Positions 14,940-24,286 of a stretch of DNA of 64,000 nt are shown one piece after another. The stretch spans positions 30,037 to 94,036 of the forward strand of contig JAEKKV010000021.1 in NCBI GenBank assembly GCA_019510185.1, written 5' to 3'. This DNA comes from Verrucomicrobiota bacterium. Lineage in GTDB: Bacteria; Verrucomicrobiota; Verrucomicrobiia; Opitutales; Opitutaceae. The notes under the pieces are model-generated. The model searched no databases, was not told where the DNA came from, and saw only the letters and a list, made by a program, of their open reading frames with translations. A program made the translations under genes and the position numbers. How positions within the stretch are numbered: the first letter of the stretch is position 1; each line of letters starts with the position of its first letter.

Positions 14940-15107
14940 TTATTTTTTTATGTCCCGGCCAGCGATATCACCGCCACCGGTCTTGTTGCGCTTGATTACC
15001 GTTCTATTGGAGTTGTTTCGACCGCTTCGTATCTTAATCACGATTCCCGCTCCAACGAAAAGTCCGACAAAGGCAGTAACGGCGGCAACGATTTCGTTTG
15101 TGCTCAT
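14940..15107 (-). CDS. Small single-pass membrane peptide with GGGDIAGRDI tail
   Basis: 55 aa from the ATG at 15107. There is one membrane helix (about residues 5-25: EIVAAVTAFVGLFVGAGIVI), then a basic linker (RSGRNNSNRTVIKRNK) and the C-terminal motif TGGGDIAGRDIKK. Its stop is one base before the start of the next gene, whose N-terminus carries the sister motif SGGGDIAANNI, so the two are surely cotranscribed. An open frame continues upstream across recR but is only its shadow. The role is unknown; a membrane-linked partner or effector of the ABC-3C-like set is a reasonable guess. The upstream gap to recR (15108-15238) should hold the promoter. Confidence 0.55.
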   Translation of the reverse strand: MSTNEIVAAVTAFVGLFVGAGIVIKIRSGRNNSNRTVIKRNKTGGGDIAGRDIKK

Positions 15108-15238
15108 GAATGAAGCGGTTGCGCTTTGATGCCTGAGCATTTTCGTAATGCAAGCCTGCGATAACAAGCTTCTTGCCGCAAACGCGTCACCGATAACCGG
15201 AACGGGCGTCATCAAAACCGGCAAACGGCCGCCCGCAA

Positions 15239-15835
15239 TCACGAATATTCGCGACGTGCGTCCAAGGCGCTTTTGAGCGTCACCGAATCCGCGTAAAGCA
15301 CCCCGCCGCCGCTGGGCAGACCAAAGCCGATGCGGGTCACCTTCACCGCACCGTCCGGCGGCAGGTGTTGCGTGAGGTAATGGCAGGTCGCCTCGCCTTC
15401 GACGTCGTTGGACAACGCAAGGATGAGCTCGCGCACTTCCCCCGCCTGCACGCGTTGCAACAGCGGCGCCAGGTTCAGGTCCCCCGGACCCACGCCGTGA
15501 ATCGGCGAGAGCTTGCCGTGCAATACATGGTAGCCGCCACGGTAGGCACCCGAGCGCTCCAGCGCCACCAAGTCGGGCACGTGCTCGACCACGCAGACAA
15601 TGCGGTGGTCGCGACGTTCGTCCGCGCAGATCGCGCACCGGTCGCCTTCGGCCAGATTGCCGCAGCGGGTGCAGCGTCGCACACTGCGCGCGGCTTCCTC
15701 CAGCGCCTGCACGAGCGTCGCTAGCTTCGCCGGTTTCTCGACCAGCAGATGAAGCGCGATGCGTTCCGCCGAACGAAACCCCACCCCGGGAAGCTGCTTG
15801 AGGTGCTGCTGGAGCCTTTCGAAAGCGGGGGTCAT
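15239..15835 (-). CDS. recR: Recombination mediator RecR
   Basis: 198 aa, the normal size. It shows, in order, the helix-hairpin-helix (LKQLPGVGFRSAERIALHLL), the zinc finger (CTRCGNLAEGDRCAIC), the Toprim domain (IVCVVEHVPDLVALERSGAY; ILALSNDVEGEATCHYL) and the C-terminal Walker-like strand (VTRIGFGLPSGGG). It acts with RecO/RecF in loading RecA at gaps. It lies downstream of ybaB in the same direction, a common bacterial pair, with a 104-base gap between. After its stop the base composition drops sharply, marking the edge of the acquired patch. Confidence 0.97.
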   Translation of the reverse strand: MTPAFERLQQHLKQLPGVGFRSAERIALHLLVEKPAKLATLVQALEEAARSVRRCTRCGNLAEGDRCAICADERRDHRIVCVVEHVPDLVALERSGAYRGGYHVLHGKLSPIHGVGPGDLNLAPLLQRVQAGEVRELILALSNDVEGEATCHYLTQHLPPDGAVKVTRIGFGLPSGGGVLYADSVTLKSALDARREYS

Positions 15836-15939
15836 GGTGATCGGACAGGAGGAGCGCCGGGCGCCGGGGATCTGAAATTAAGAACAACGCGCCGTCACCC
15901 GGTTCCTGGCTCCGGGCTGACGACGGACGCGCCGCGCGC

Positions 15940-16248
15940 TCAGAACATTCCCGGCATCTGGAAGGCCGAGGTGACCTTCTGCATTTCGGCGTCGTTGTAC
16001 TCCTTGGCCTGCTTGGCGGCGTCCTGGACGGCGGCGAGCAGGGTCTCGGAAACGAGCTTGGCGTCTTCCTTCAAAAACTCGGGGTCGAGGGAAAGGGCGA
16101 TGAACTTGCCCGCGCCGTTGACCTTCACCTTCACCGCGCCGCCGCCGGCGGTGATGTCGATCTCCTTCGCTTCGAGCTGGGTCTGGAGCGACTCGATCGA
16201 GCGCTGCATTTTCTGGGCTTGTTTGAGGAGCTTGCCTACGCCGGCCAT
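15940..16248 (-). CDS. YbaB/EbfC family nucleoid-associated protein
   Basis: 102 aa from the ATG at 16248; the longer open frame upstream is not protein-like. It shows the family features: an N-terminal helix GVGKLLKQAQKMQRSIESLQ, a beta region with GGGAVKVKVNGAGKFIALSL, D-P-E-F, and a C-terminal helix ending in FQMPGMF. These small dimeric proteins bind DNA and commonly lie beside recR, as here. The gap of about 118 bases upstream separates it from the epimerase gene on the same strand. Confidence 0.94.
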   Translation of the reverse strand: MAGVGKLLKQAQKMQRSIESLQTQLEAKEIDITAGGGAVKVKVNGAGKFIALSLDPEFLKEDAKLVSETLLAAVQDAAKQAKEYNDAEMQKVTSAFQMPGMF

Positions 16249-16366
16249 GGTGGGATGGGTTTGAAACGTTGAGGGTTGAAAAGGGTTACTGCCTCGCAAC
16301 GGACGGAAATCTTCAAGCTCCAAGTGGGGAAAGCCGGAACGCGCTGTCTGCGCCCGGTGCGGAAGC

Positions 16367-17263
16367 TTACCCGAGCAAAGCCGCATACCCTTCGCGAAAC
16401 GTCGGGTAACGCGGACTCCAGCCCAGCGTGCGCTTGAGCTTGTCGTTGGCGATGATCCGGTCGGGCGTGACTTTCCGCCGGCCTTGCGCCGGCTCGCCGG
16501 TAAATGATGGAACGGGTCGCCCCAGCCGGGCGGCCAGCCAGGCGATCACCTCGGCCTTGGGCGCGGCGCCATCGTCGGCGACATTGAAAATTCCTCCCGG
16601 CACCCCGGCCGGCGCACCCAAGGCCGCCCACACGGCCGCGGCGATGTCGTCGCGGTGGATGAGGTTGAGCGAATGGTCGCCGCGCCCCGCCACTGGGCCG
16701 TCACCTTCGCGCAACTGATCCAGCAGGTGGTGCCGTCCCGGCCCATAAATGCCGGCCAGCCGCAGCACGAAGCCACGATTGGCGCCGGCGAGCAGGCAGG
16801 CCTCGGCCTCCAGCAGGACCTTGCCCGCTTCGCCCGCGCCCTCAGTCGGCGCAGACTCGTCCACGCGTACGCCGCCGTCCTGCGGATAGACCGACGTGCT
16901 GCTGGTGTAAACCATGGCGCCCACCGGCGCGCGTTCCGCCCACGTCCGTATTGAGCGCATGCCCTCGAGATAGCTGTGGCGATAACCCGCCAGCCCGCCC
17001 CCGCCGGAGCTCACGCAGTTGAGCGCGAAATCGGCGCCGGCCGCCAGCGACGGATGCGCGTGCCAGGAGTCATCCGCCAGATCGGCGATGACGGTCGCCG
17101 CGCCGGACGTGACCAAGTGCCGGGCCTTGTCGGCATTGCGCGTGAGCGCGGTCACGCGCAGTCCGCGCGCGACCGCCTGCCTCACGACCTCGGCGCCGAC
17201 GTAGCCGGCGCCAAAGACGACGAGGTGTTTTCCGCGAAAAAATTCAGGTGCAACCGGGCTCAT
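16367..17263 (-). CDS. NAD(P)-dependent epimerase/dehydratase-like SDR protein
   Basis: 298 aa from the ATG at 17263. A Rossmann start HLVVFGAGYVGAEVVRQA with GxGxxG, then SSTSVYPQDGG (a Ser and Tyr near the usual SDR active site) and RLAGIYGPGR, which is the extended-SDR ending block. Later come the conserved HRDDIAAAV and GIFNVADD strands. It resembles the YeeZ-type atypical SDRs, with a classical Tyr-xxx-Lys not evident. The substrate is unknown. It is divergent from the DJ-1 gene, with 18 bases between the starts, so the two promoters must overlap. The open frame continues far upstream but only as the shadow of the DJ-1 gene. Confidence 0.85.
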   Translation of the reverse strand: MSPVAPEFFRGKHLVVFGAGYVGAEVVRQAVARGLRVTALTRNADKARHLVTSGAATVIADLADDSWHAHPSLAAGADFALNCVSSGGGGLAGYRHSYLEGMRSIRTWAERAPVGAMVYTSSTSVYPQDGGVRVDESAPTEGAGEAGKVLLEAEACLLAGANRGFVLRLAGIYGPGRHHLLDQLREGDGPVAGRGDHSLNLIHRDDIAAAVWAALGAPAGVPGGIFNVADDGAAPKAEVIAWLAARLGRPVPSFTGEPAQGRRKVTPDRIIANDKLKRTLGWSPRYPTFREGYAALLG

Positions 17264-17281
17264 TCGTGGTTGAACTAAACC

Positions 17282-17821
17282 ATGCCCACGGTTCTCGCCA
17301 TTTTGCCAGAGGGTTTTGAAGAATTGGAAGCGGTGGCGCCCATCGACCTGCTGCGCCGGGCCGGGGCGCAGGTCACCGTCGCCGCGCTGGGCGAGACCAT
17401 CCACGTGACCGGGCGCAACGCGCTCACGCTGCACGCCGACACCACCCTCACAGCCGTGGGGGAAACGCTTTTCGACCTGCTTTTCCTGCCCGGCGGCCCC
17501 GGCGTGAAACACCTGCGCGCCGATCCCCGCGTGCGCGCCGCCGTGCTGCGTCACGATCGCGCCGGCCGTTGGCTCGCCGCGATCTGCGCCGCCCCGACCG
17601 TGCTGCACGACGCCGGTCTCCTGGACGGACGGCGCTACACCGCCCATTTTTCCGTCGCTGACGAGTTGCCCGCAATTCTGGCCGACGAGCGTGTCGTGGC
17701 CGACGGCCGGCTCCTCACCTCGCGAGGGGCGGGCACGGCCACCGACTTTGGCCTCTTCCTGGTCGAGACGCTTTTCTCCCCGGAAATATCCCGCGAAGTC
17801 GCCCGCTCGATTTGCGCCTGA
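17282..17821 (+). CDS. DJ-1/PfpI family protein (YajL/ThiJ-like)
   Basis: 179 aa. The DJ-1 fold is clear: MPTVLAILPEGFEELEAVAP with the conserved Glu, LLFLPGGPG, and the nucleophile elbow AAICAAPTVL with Cys at about residue 101. The C-terminal SRGAGTATDFGLFLVE block is typical of the DJ-1/YajL branch and not of the peptidase PfpI hexamer branch. Proposed functions for this branch are repair of glycated or oxidised cysteines, which remain debated. It starts 18 bases from the divergent epimerase gene and is followed after 19 bases by asnB, with no terminator. Confidence 0.87.
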   Translation: MPTVLAILPEGFEELEAVAPIDLLRRAGAQVTVAALGETIHVTGRNALTLHADTTLTAVGETLFDLLFLPGGPGVKHLRADPRVRAAVLRHDRAGRWLAAICAAPTVLHDAGLLDGRRYTAHFSVADELPAILADERVVADGRLLTSRGAGTATDFGLFLVETLFSPEISREVARSICA

Positions 17822-17840
17822 GACCTCTCCGACCCACCCC

Positions 17841-19730
17841 ATGTGCGGCATAGCCGGCTACGTCAGCCCAAACCGAGATCCCTCCGTCCGCACCGGCGCC
17901 GTCGCGCGCATGAATGCCGCCATGACGCACCGCGGGCCCGACGACGAGGGCGCCGGCACCTGGGGCGAGGCCACTCTCGGCATGCGGCGGCTGGCGATCT
18001 TCGATCCCGCGCACGGCCATCAGCCGATGAGCACGCCCGACGGGCGCTGGCATCTCGTGTTCAACGGCGCGATCTACAACTTCCGCGCCCTCCGCGCCGA
18101 ACTGGAGTCCGCCGGCCGGGTGTTTCACACCGCGTGCGACACCGAGGTGCTGCTCGCCGCGCTGGCCCACTGGGGCGAACCGGCGCTGAACCGCCTGCGC
18201 GGCATGTTTGCCTTCGCCGCGTGGGATTCGCACGAACACACCCTGCTGCTCGCGCGCGATCCGTTTGGCATCAAGCCGCTCTACCTGCACTCCACGCCCG
18301 CGGGCGATCTGCTCTTCGCCTCCGAACTCAACGCCCTCCTCGCCTCCGGCCGCGTGCCCGCCGCGATCGATCCGCAGGCGGTGAATGCGTATCTCTCCTA
18401 TCTGGCCGTGCCCGCGCCCCAGACGATTTATCGCAACATCGTCAGTCTGCGTCCGGGTGAATGCGCGGTGTGGCGCGCGGGCAAGCTTGCGGTCAAAACC
18501 TACTGGTCTCCGGGCAAGGCCGGCGCGAACGAGGTCACGCCCTGTCGCACCCGTGCCGAGTTTACCACCGGCTTGCGCGCGCAACTCGAGGACACGATCC
18601 GCGCGCATGTTGTCGCCGACGTGCCGGTGGGGGCGTTTCTCTCCGGCGGACTCGACTCGACCGTCCTCGTGGCGCTGATGACCCGCCTCGGCGGAGCGCG
18701 GCTCAAAACGTTTTCGATCGGCTTCGACGATCCCGGCTACTCCGAGGCGGATGCCGCCGCGGCCAACGCCCGCCATCTCGGCACCGATCATCACGCCAGC
18801 GTGCTCACCGGCGAACGTGTGGCGGACGAACTCAACCGGATCCTCGCCGCGCTCGACCACCCCACCGGCGACGGCATCAACACGTATTACGCCAGCCAGG
18901 CGACGCGCGCCGGCGGCGTGACCGTCGCGCTCTCCGGCCTCGGCGCGGACGAGCTTTTCGGCGGCTATCCTTCCTTCCGCAACGTTCCCCGGCTTGCGCG
19001 CTGGCTCCCCTGCTGGCGCGCGCTACCCGGCGGCTTGCGTGAAACCCTGCTCGCCCGCTGGGATCGCGGCGACACGCGCCGGCGAAAACTCGCCGACACC
19101 CTGCGGCACAGCGGCTCCCCCGCCGCGCTCGCCCTGCTGCAACGCCGGGTTTTCGCCGAGTCCACGCGCCGCTCGCTTCTCCATCCCGACGCGAATTCCG
19201 CCTACGTCCCGCATCCGGAAGAGGCATCCCTCGCCGCGGGGTTGAATGGCGCGGATCTCTTTGCGCTGACGAGCGCCGCCGAGTTGCGCGGCTACATGGC
19301 CGACGTGCTCCTGCGCGACAGCGACATGATGAGCATGCGCCATTCCCTCGAGCTGCGCACCCCGTTCGTGGATCGTCCGCTGGTCGGCTGGCTCGCCCGC
19401 CAGCCGTCGGTCTTCAGATACACGCCCGCCCGGCCGAAGGCGGCGCTGGCCGAGGCCGTGCGCGACCTGCTGCCACCGGCGCTGCTCACCCGGCCGAAGC
19501 GCGGCTTCACCCTGCCGTTTGCGCACTGGATGCGCGGGCCGCTGAAGCCGTTTCTGGAGGACACCTTCGCCACCGCCAGCGTCGAACGCAGCGGGCTTTT
19601 TTCCGCCGACGCCGTGCAACGACACTGGCGCGGTTATCTCGCCGGCAATGACACCGCGGAATGGTCCCGCGTGTGGTCGCTCGCGGTGCTCATCGCTTTC
19701 GTCAATCGTCCGCGCCCCGTTATCTCATGA
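17841..19730 (+). CDS. asnB: Asparagine synthase (glutamine-hydrolysing)
   Basis: 629 aa from the ATG at 17841, which leaves Cys2 as the N-terminal nucleophile (MCGIAGYV) once Met is removed. The class II glutamine amidotransferase domain has HRGPDDEG and FNGAIYN; the synthetase domain has the PP-loop VGAFLSGGLDSTVLVAL at about residues 264-280 and LSGLGADELFGGYP. It makes Asn from Asp, ATP and Gln. Its stop overlaps the ATG of the following glycosyltransferase gene (ATGA), so they are coupled. This pairing suggests a role in making a modified surface sugar or amide, as in the exopolysaccharide-associated AsnB proteins, rather than only free asparagine; that is an inference. Confidence 0.93.
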   Translation: MCGIAGYVSPNRDPSVRTGAVARMNAAMTHRGPDDEGAGTWGEATLGMRRLAIFDPAHGHQPMSTPDGRWHLVFNGAIYNFRALRAELESAGRVFHTACDTEVLLAALAHWGEPALNRLRGMFAFAAWDSHEHTLLLARDPFGIKPLYLHSTPAGDLLFASELNALLASGRVPAAIDPQAVNAYLSYLAVPAPQTIYRNIVSLRPGECAVWRAGKLAVKTYWSPGKAGANEVTPCRTRAEFTTGLRAQLEDTIRAHVVADVPVGAFLSGGLDSTVLVALMTRLGGARLKTFSIGFDDPGYSEADAAAANARHLGTDHHASVLTGERVADELNRILAALDHPTGDGINTYYASQATRAGGVTVALSGLGADELFGGYPSFRNVPRLARWLPCWRALPGGLRETLLARWDRGDTRRRKLADTLRHSGSPAALALLQRRVFAESTRRSLLHPDANSAYVPHPEEASLAAGLNGADLFALTSAAELRGYMADVLLRDSDMMSMRHSLELRTPFVDRPLVGWLARQPSVFRYTPARPKAALAEAVRDLLPPALLTRPKRGFTLPFAHWMRGPLKPFLEDTFATASVERSGLFSADAVQRHWRGYLAGNDTAEWSRVWSLAVLIAFVNRPRPVIS

Positions 19731-20806
19731 ACACGCTGCTGCTCGCCCCCGAACTGTTCACGACCGACAGCGGCATCCCGCGCATTCTGCGCCTTTACCT
19801 GAAGGCGCTGTGCGAGCAGGCGGAGCGCGACGGCGGACGCGTGCGCTTCGTCACGCTCAACGACGAGGCGGTGGATTCCGCGGACCTGCGTCCCTACGCC
19901 GGCCGCTCGCTGGCCGAGTGGAAGGCGTGCAATCGCGACAAAATGCGATTCATCCGGGAGGCCGTGCGGCTCGGCGCCCGCACGGATTTCCTCGTCTGCG
20001 GCCATGTGGCGCAACTGCCGGTCGCCTGGCTGGCGAGCTGGCGGCGGCCCGGCCTGCGCTACGCCTTGGTGGCGCACGGCATCGAGGTGTGGCGGCCGTT
20101 CACGTTTTGGGAACGGCGCGCGCTAAAAGGCGCGCACCGGATTTTTTGCGTCAGCGCCTTCACGCGTCAGGAGTTGTTGAAACACCTCCCTCTCGACGAA
20201 CGCCGGCTGGTGGTTCTGCCCAACGCCCTCGACCCGAATCTGGAGCCGGGAGGCAATTCCACCACCATCAGCACGAGCCAGCCGGTCATTCTCACCGTGT
20301 CGCGTCTCTCCCGCAGCGACCGGTACAAAGGCATCGACCATCTCATCGAGGCGATGCCCGCCATCCTGGCGGCCGCTCCGGGCACAAAGCTGCGCATCGT
20401 GGGCCGCGGCGACGATGCGCACCGCCTGCAAGACCTCGCCCGCACGCACAAGCTCTCGGCGGCGGTCGAATTCGCCGGCTTCGTGAGCGACGAACAACTC
20501 CGCCACGAATTCGCGCGCTGCACCCTTTTCGCCCTGCCCAGCCAGAAGGAAGGCTTCGGCCTCGTTTTCCTGGAAGCCATGGCCTACGGAAAACCATGCC
20601 TCGCGGCCGACGAAGGCGGCGCGCCCGAGGTCATCGACGGGGGCAGCGGACGCCTCGTGTCCTATGGCGACCCGCAGGCGCTGGCGACCGCCTGCATCGC
20701 GATGCTCCAGGCGACTTGGGATGCAGCCGCCATCCGGGAACGCGCGCGCGCCAAATTCGGCTTCGACGTCTTCGCCGCGCGGCTCGCCCGGGAATTGGCG
20801 GAATAA
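19727..20806 (+). CDS. Family 4 glycosyltransferase
   Basis: 359 aa from the ATG at 19727, overlapping the asnB stop by 4 bases. A GT-B fold: the N-terminal part with TDSGIPRILRLYLKAL, a hinge with HRIFCVSAFTRQELLKHL, a GT4 start strand VILTVSRLSRSDRYKGID, and the nucleotide-sugar site with the E-x7-E signature (KEGFGLVFLEAMAYGKPC). It probably transfers a sugar to a lipid carrier or surface glycan; donor and acceptor are not predictable. It is the last gene of the DJ-1/asnB run and converges on tpiA across the terminator at 20815-20842. Confidence 0.92.
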   Translation: MNTLLLAPELFTTDSGIPRILRLYLKALCEQAERDGGRVRFVTLNDEAVDSADLRPYAGRSLAEWKACNRDKMRFIREAVRLGARTDFLVCGHVAQLPVAWLASWRRPGLRYALVAHGIEVWRPFTFWERRALKGAHRIFCVSAFTRQELLKHLPLDERRLVVLPNALDPNLEPGGNSTTISTSQPVILTVSRLSRSDRYKGIDHLIEAMPAILAAAPGTKLRIVGRGDDAHRLQDLARTHKLSAAVEFAGFVSDEQLRHEFARCTLFALPSQKEGFGLVFLEAMAYGKPCLAADEGGAPEVIDGGSGRLVSYGDPQALATACIAMLQATWDAAAIRERARAKFGFDVFAARLARELAE

Positions 20807-20814
20807 CCGGGCGC

Positions 20815-20842
20815 AAAAAAGGCGACCCGTTGCCGGGTCGCC
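20815..20842 (-). terminator. Terminator of tpiA transcript
   Basis: A 9-bp perfect stem GGCGACCCG/CGGGTCGCC with a 4-base loop, followed on the minus strand by TTTTTT. It lies 23 bases past the tpiA stop and closes the gap-pgk-tpi operon; the hairpin also faces the end of the glycosyltransferase gene. Confidence 0.8.
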
Positions 20843-20865
20843 CGTGATCGCAGCCAAGCCGTCGT

Positions 20866-21633
20866 TTACTTGACCGACGCGGCCTTGATGAGGTCCACAA
20901 AGCTGCGGGCCTCGAGCGAGGCGCCGCCGATGAGACCGCCGTCGATGTCCTTTTGCGCGAGGAGCTCGGGCGCGTTGGCGGGCTTCATGGAGCCGCCGTA
21001 GAGGATGCGTACCTTCTGCGCGACCGCGTCGCCGAAGAGTTTCACGAGAAGGCTGCGGATGAACGCGTGCACCTCCTGCGCCTGCTCGGTGGTGGCGACC
21101 TTGCCGGTGCCGATGGCCCAGACGGGCTCGTAGGCGATGACCACGCTGGTCGCGAGTTCCTTGCTCACGCCCTCGAGGCCGGCCTCAAGCTGCGTCTGCA
21201 CGACCTTGAGCGTCTGGCCGCCCTCGCGCTCGGCGAGGGTTTCGCCGACGCAGAGGATGGGCTTCAGCTGGCCCTTGAGGGAGGCGATGACCTTCTGGTT
21301 GATGAAGGCGTCGCTCTCCTTGAAATACGTGCGGCGCTCGCTGTGGCCGAGGATCACGTAGTTCGTGAAGATCGCGCGGAGCATGCCGACGGAAATTTCG
21401 CCCGTGTAGGCGCCGCTGGCCTCGGGGTGAACATTCTGGGCGCCCAGCTTGACGACGGAGCCGTCCAAAGTGCGACCGACGGTTTCCAACGAGGTGAAAG
21501 GCGGGGCGACCACGACTTCGACGTCGGTCTGCTTGCCGACCTCGGCGACGATCTCCTGCACGAGCGTGACGGCATCGGCGGAGGTTTTGTTCATCTTCCA
21601 ATTGCCGGCGATGAGTTTTTTGCGAATGGACAT
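20866..21633 (-). CDS. tpiA: Triosephosphate isomerase
   Basis: 255 aa from the ATG at 21633. Family marks: AGNWKMNKT (Asn and Lys of the active site), LGHSERR (catalytic His), AYEPVWAIGTGKVAT (catalytic Glu and loop 6) and YGGSMKPANAPEL. It interconverts dihydroxyacetone phosphate and glyceraldehyde 3-phosphate in glycolysis. It is the last gene of the gap-pgk-tpi cluster, separated from pgk by an 83-base gap with a long hairpin. Confidence 0.98.
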   Translation of the reverse strand: MSIRKKLIAGNWKMNKTSADAVTLVQEIVAEVGKQTDVEVVVAPPFTSLETVGRTLDGSVVKLGAQNVHPEASGAYTGEISVGMLRAIFTNYVILGHSERRTYFKESDAFINQKVIASLKGQLKPILCVGETLAEREGGQTLKVVQTQLEAGLEGVSKELATSVVIAYEPVWAIGTGKVATTEQAQEVHAFIRSLLVKLFGDAVAQKVRILYGGSMKPANAPELLAQKDIDGGLIGGASLEARSFVDLIKAASVK

Positions 21634-21656
21634 GGGGGAAATTTTTACAGGGGAAA

Positions 21657-21701
21657 CGGAGGCAACGGAAAGAAAGCGATTCGCTCTCCCCGTTGCCTCC
21701 G
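21657..21701 (-). repeat. 12-bp inverted repeat between pgk and tpiA
   Basis: CGGAGGCAACGG (21657-21668) pairs perfectly with CCGTTGCCTCCG (21690-21701). The 21-base loop can fold further through AGCGA/TCGCT. There is no T run after it on the minus strand. It may be a partial terminator or an mRNA processing or stability element that sets the pgk to tpiA ratio. Confidence 0.55.
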
Positions 21702-21716
21702 CGGCATCAAGCCGGA

Positions 21717-22961
21717 TCAGCTTTCGAGGAAGACAACGCCGGGAAGAGCCTTGCCTTCGAGGAACTCGAGGGAAGCGCCGCCGCCGGTGGAGCAATGCGT
21801 GACCTTGTCGGCCACCTTGAATTTTTTCGCGGCCGTGGCGGTGTCGCCGCCGCCGACGACGGTGGTCGCGCCCGCCTGGGTGGCCTCGGCGATGGCGTCG
21901 GCCATGGCCTTGGTCGCGGTGGCGAAGATATCGAACTCGAACACGCCCGCGGGGCCGTTCCAGACGATGGTCTTGGAGGAGAGGATCGCCTTGCGATAGA
22001 GCTCAATGCTCTTCGGGCCGGCGTCGAAGCCTTCCCAACCGTCGGGGATGCCGCTCTCAAGCGTGGCGGGCTGGGTCTCGGAGTCGGGACCGAACTTGTT
22101 GCCGCAGACGAAGTCCACGGGGAAGATCAACTCCACGCCCTTGGCCTTCGCCTTGGCCTCGAGTTCGGCGACGATCTCGGCGCCGGCCTTGTCGAAGAGG
22201 GAGGAGCCAATCTTCATGCCGCGGTTCACCTTGTGGAAGGTGTAGGCCATGCCGCCGCCGATGATGACCTTGTCGGCCTTGTCGAGGAGGTTGTTGATGA
22301 GGGGAATCTTGTCGGCGATCTTGGCGCCGCCGAGGATGGCGAGCAGCGGACGGTCGGGATTGTCCAGCACCTTGGCGAAGGCCTTGAGCTCGGCTTCCAT
22401 CAGGAAACCGGCGGCCTTCTGGGGAAGGGTCACGCCGACGATGGAGCTGTGGGCGCGATGGGCGGTGCCGAAGGCGTCGTTGACGTAGGCGTCGGCGAGC
22501 TTCGAGAGGCTGGCGCGGAAGGCCTTCACTTTTTCGGGATCGGCCTTGGTGGAGGTACCGTCCTCATTCTTAACCTTGCCCTCTTCCTCGATGTGGAAGC
22601 GGAGGTTTTCGAGGAGGAGCACATCGCCGGCCTTGAGGGCGGCGGCGGCCTGCTCGGCGACGGGGCCGACGCAGTCGGCGGCGAAGGCCACGGGCTTGCC
22701 GAGAAGCTTCGAGAGCTCGGCGGCGACGGGCTTGAGGGAGAATTTCTCGATCACCTTGCCGTCGGGACGGCCGAGGTGGCTGGCGAGGACGACCGCGGCG
22801 CCTTTTTCCAGGGCGTACTTGATCGTGGGGAGCGCGGCGACGATGCGCTGGTTGTTGGTGATGACACCGGTGATCTTGTCCTGGGGGACGTTGAAATCGA
22901 CGCGGATGAAGACGCGTTTGCCGGCGAGATCGAGGTCGCGGATGGTTTTGAATTTGGCCAT
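21717..22961 (-). CDS. pgk: Phosphoglycerate kinase
   Basis: 414 aa from the ATG at 22961 ([20 protein letters not shown]). Family marks: FIRVDFNVP at the N-terminus, [26 protein letters not shown] strand, and the nucleotide site ending GPAGVFE and [13 protein letters not shown] with the hinge to the C-terminal helix. It transfers phosphate between 1,3-bisphosphoglycerate and ADP. It is the middle gene of the gap-pgk-tpi operon. The region between gap and pgk carries the TTAACCACGGAT inverted element, so the two may be joined by it or separated by it. Confidence 0.98.
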   Translation of the reverse strand: MAKFKTIRDLDLAGKRVFIRVDFNVPQDKITGVITNNQRIVAALPTIKYALEKGAAVVLASHLGRPDGKVIEKFSLKPVAAELSKLLGKPVAFAADCVGPVAEQAAAALKAGDVLLLENLRFHIEEEGKVKNEDGTSTKADPEKVKAFRASLSKLADAYVNDAFGTAHRAHSSIVGVTLPQKAAGFLMEAELKAFAKVLDNPDRPLLAILGGAKIADKIPLINNLLDKADKVIIGGGMAYTFHKVNRGMKIGSSLFDKAGAEIVAELEAKAKAKGVELIFPVDFVCGNKFGPDSETQPATLESGIPDGWEGFDAGPKSIELYRKAILSSKTIVWNGPAGVFEFDIFATATKAMADAIAEATQAGATTVVGGGDTATAAKKFKVADKVTHCSTGGGASLEFLEGKALPGVVFLES

Positions 22962-22979
22962 GGTAAAAGGAGGCAAAAA

Positions 22980-23052
22980 TTAACCACGGATCACACGGAT
23001 AAACACGGAGAGATGAAGTTCATCCGTGTAGATCCGTGCTATCCGTGGTTAA
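22980..23052. repeat. TTAACCACGGAT palindromic repeat element
   Basis: Perfect 12-base ends, TTAACCACGGAT (22980-22991) and ATCCGTGGTTAA (23041-23052), flank a core with further CACGGAT/ATCCGTG copies. The whole 73-bp unit can fold into a long hairpin. It lies in the gap-pgk intergenic space and looks like a dispersed intergenic repeat rather than a gene-specific signal. Confidence 0.7.
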
Positions 23053-23074
23053 GATAGTTCGGGATTTTTAACGA

Positions 23075-24154
<1,080 letters not shown>

Positions 24155-24286
24155 TCAGGTGATCCGCGCCATGACGGCACGGGATGGCCACAGAAAAGGG
24201 CGGGGCGGCGCTTTGCAAGGGTTTTGGCTGCGCACGGCTTGCCAAATCGAAAGCGTTTGCTGCTCCGCCCCGTCCGGCGGGGACGT

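Noticed and set aside
13287..15240. Integrated element with tRNA-Gly as attachment site
   Set aside because: No integrase and no repeated tRNA end were found in the window, so only a composition break supports it.
15108..15887. Extension of the small membrane peptide frame upstream across recR
   Set aside because: The stretch is a frame-shifted shadow of recR; a plausible ATG with membrane helix lies at 15107.
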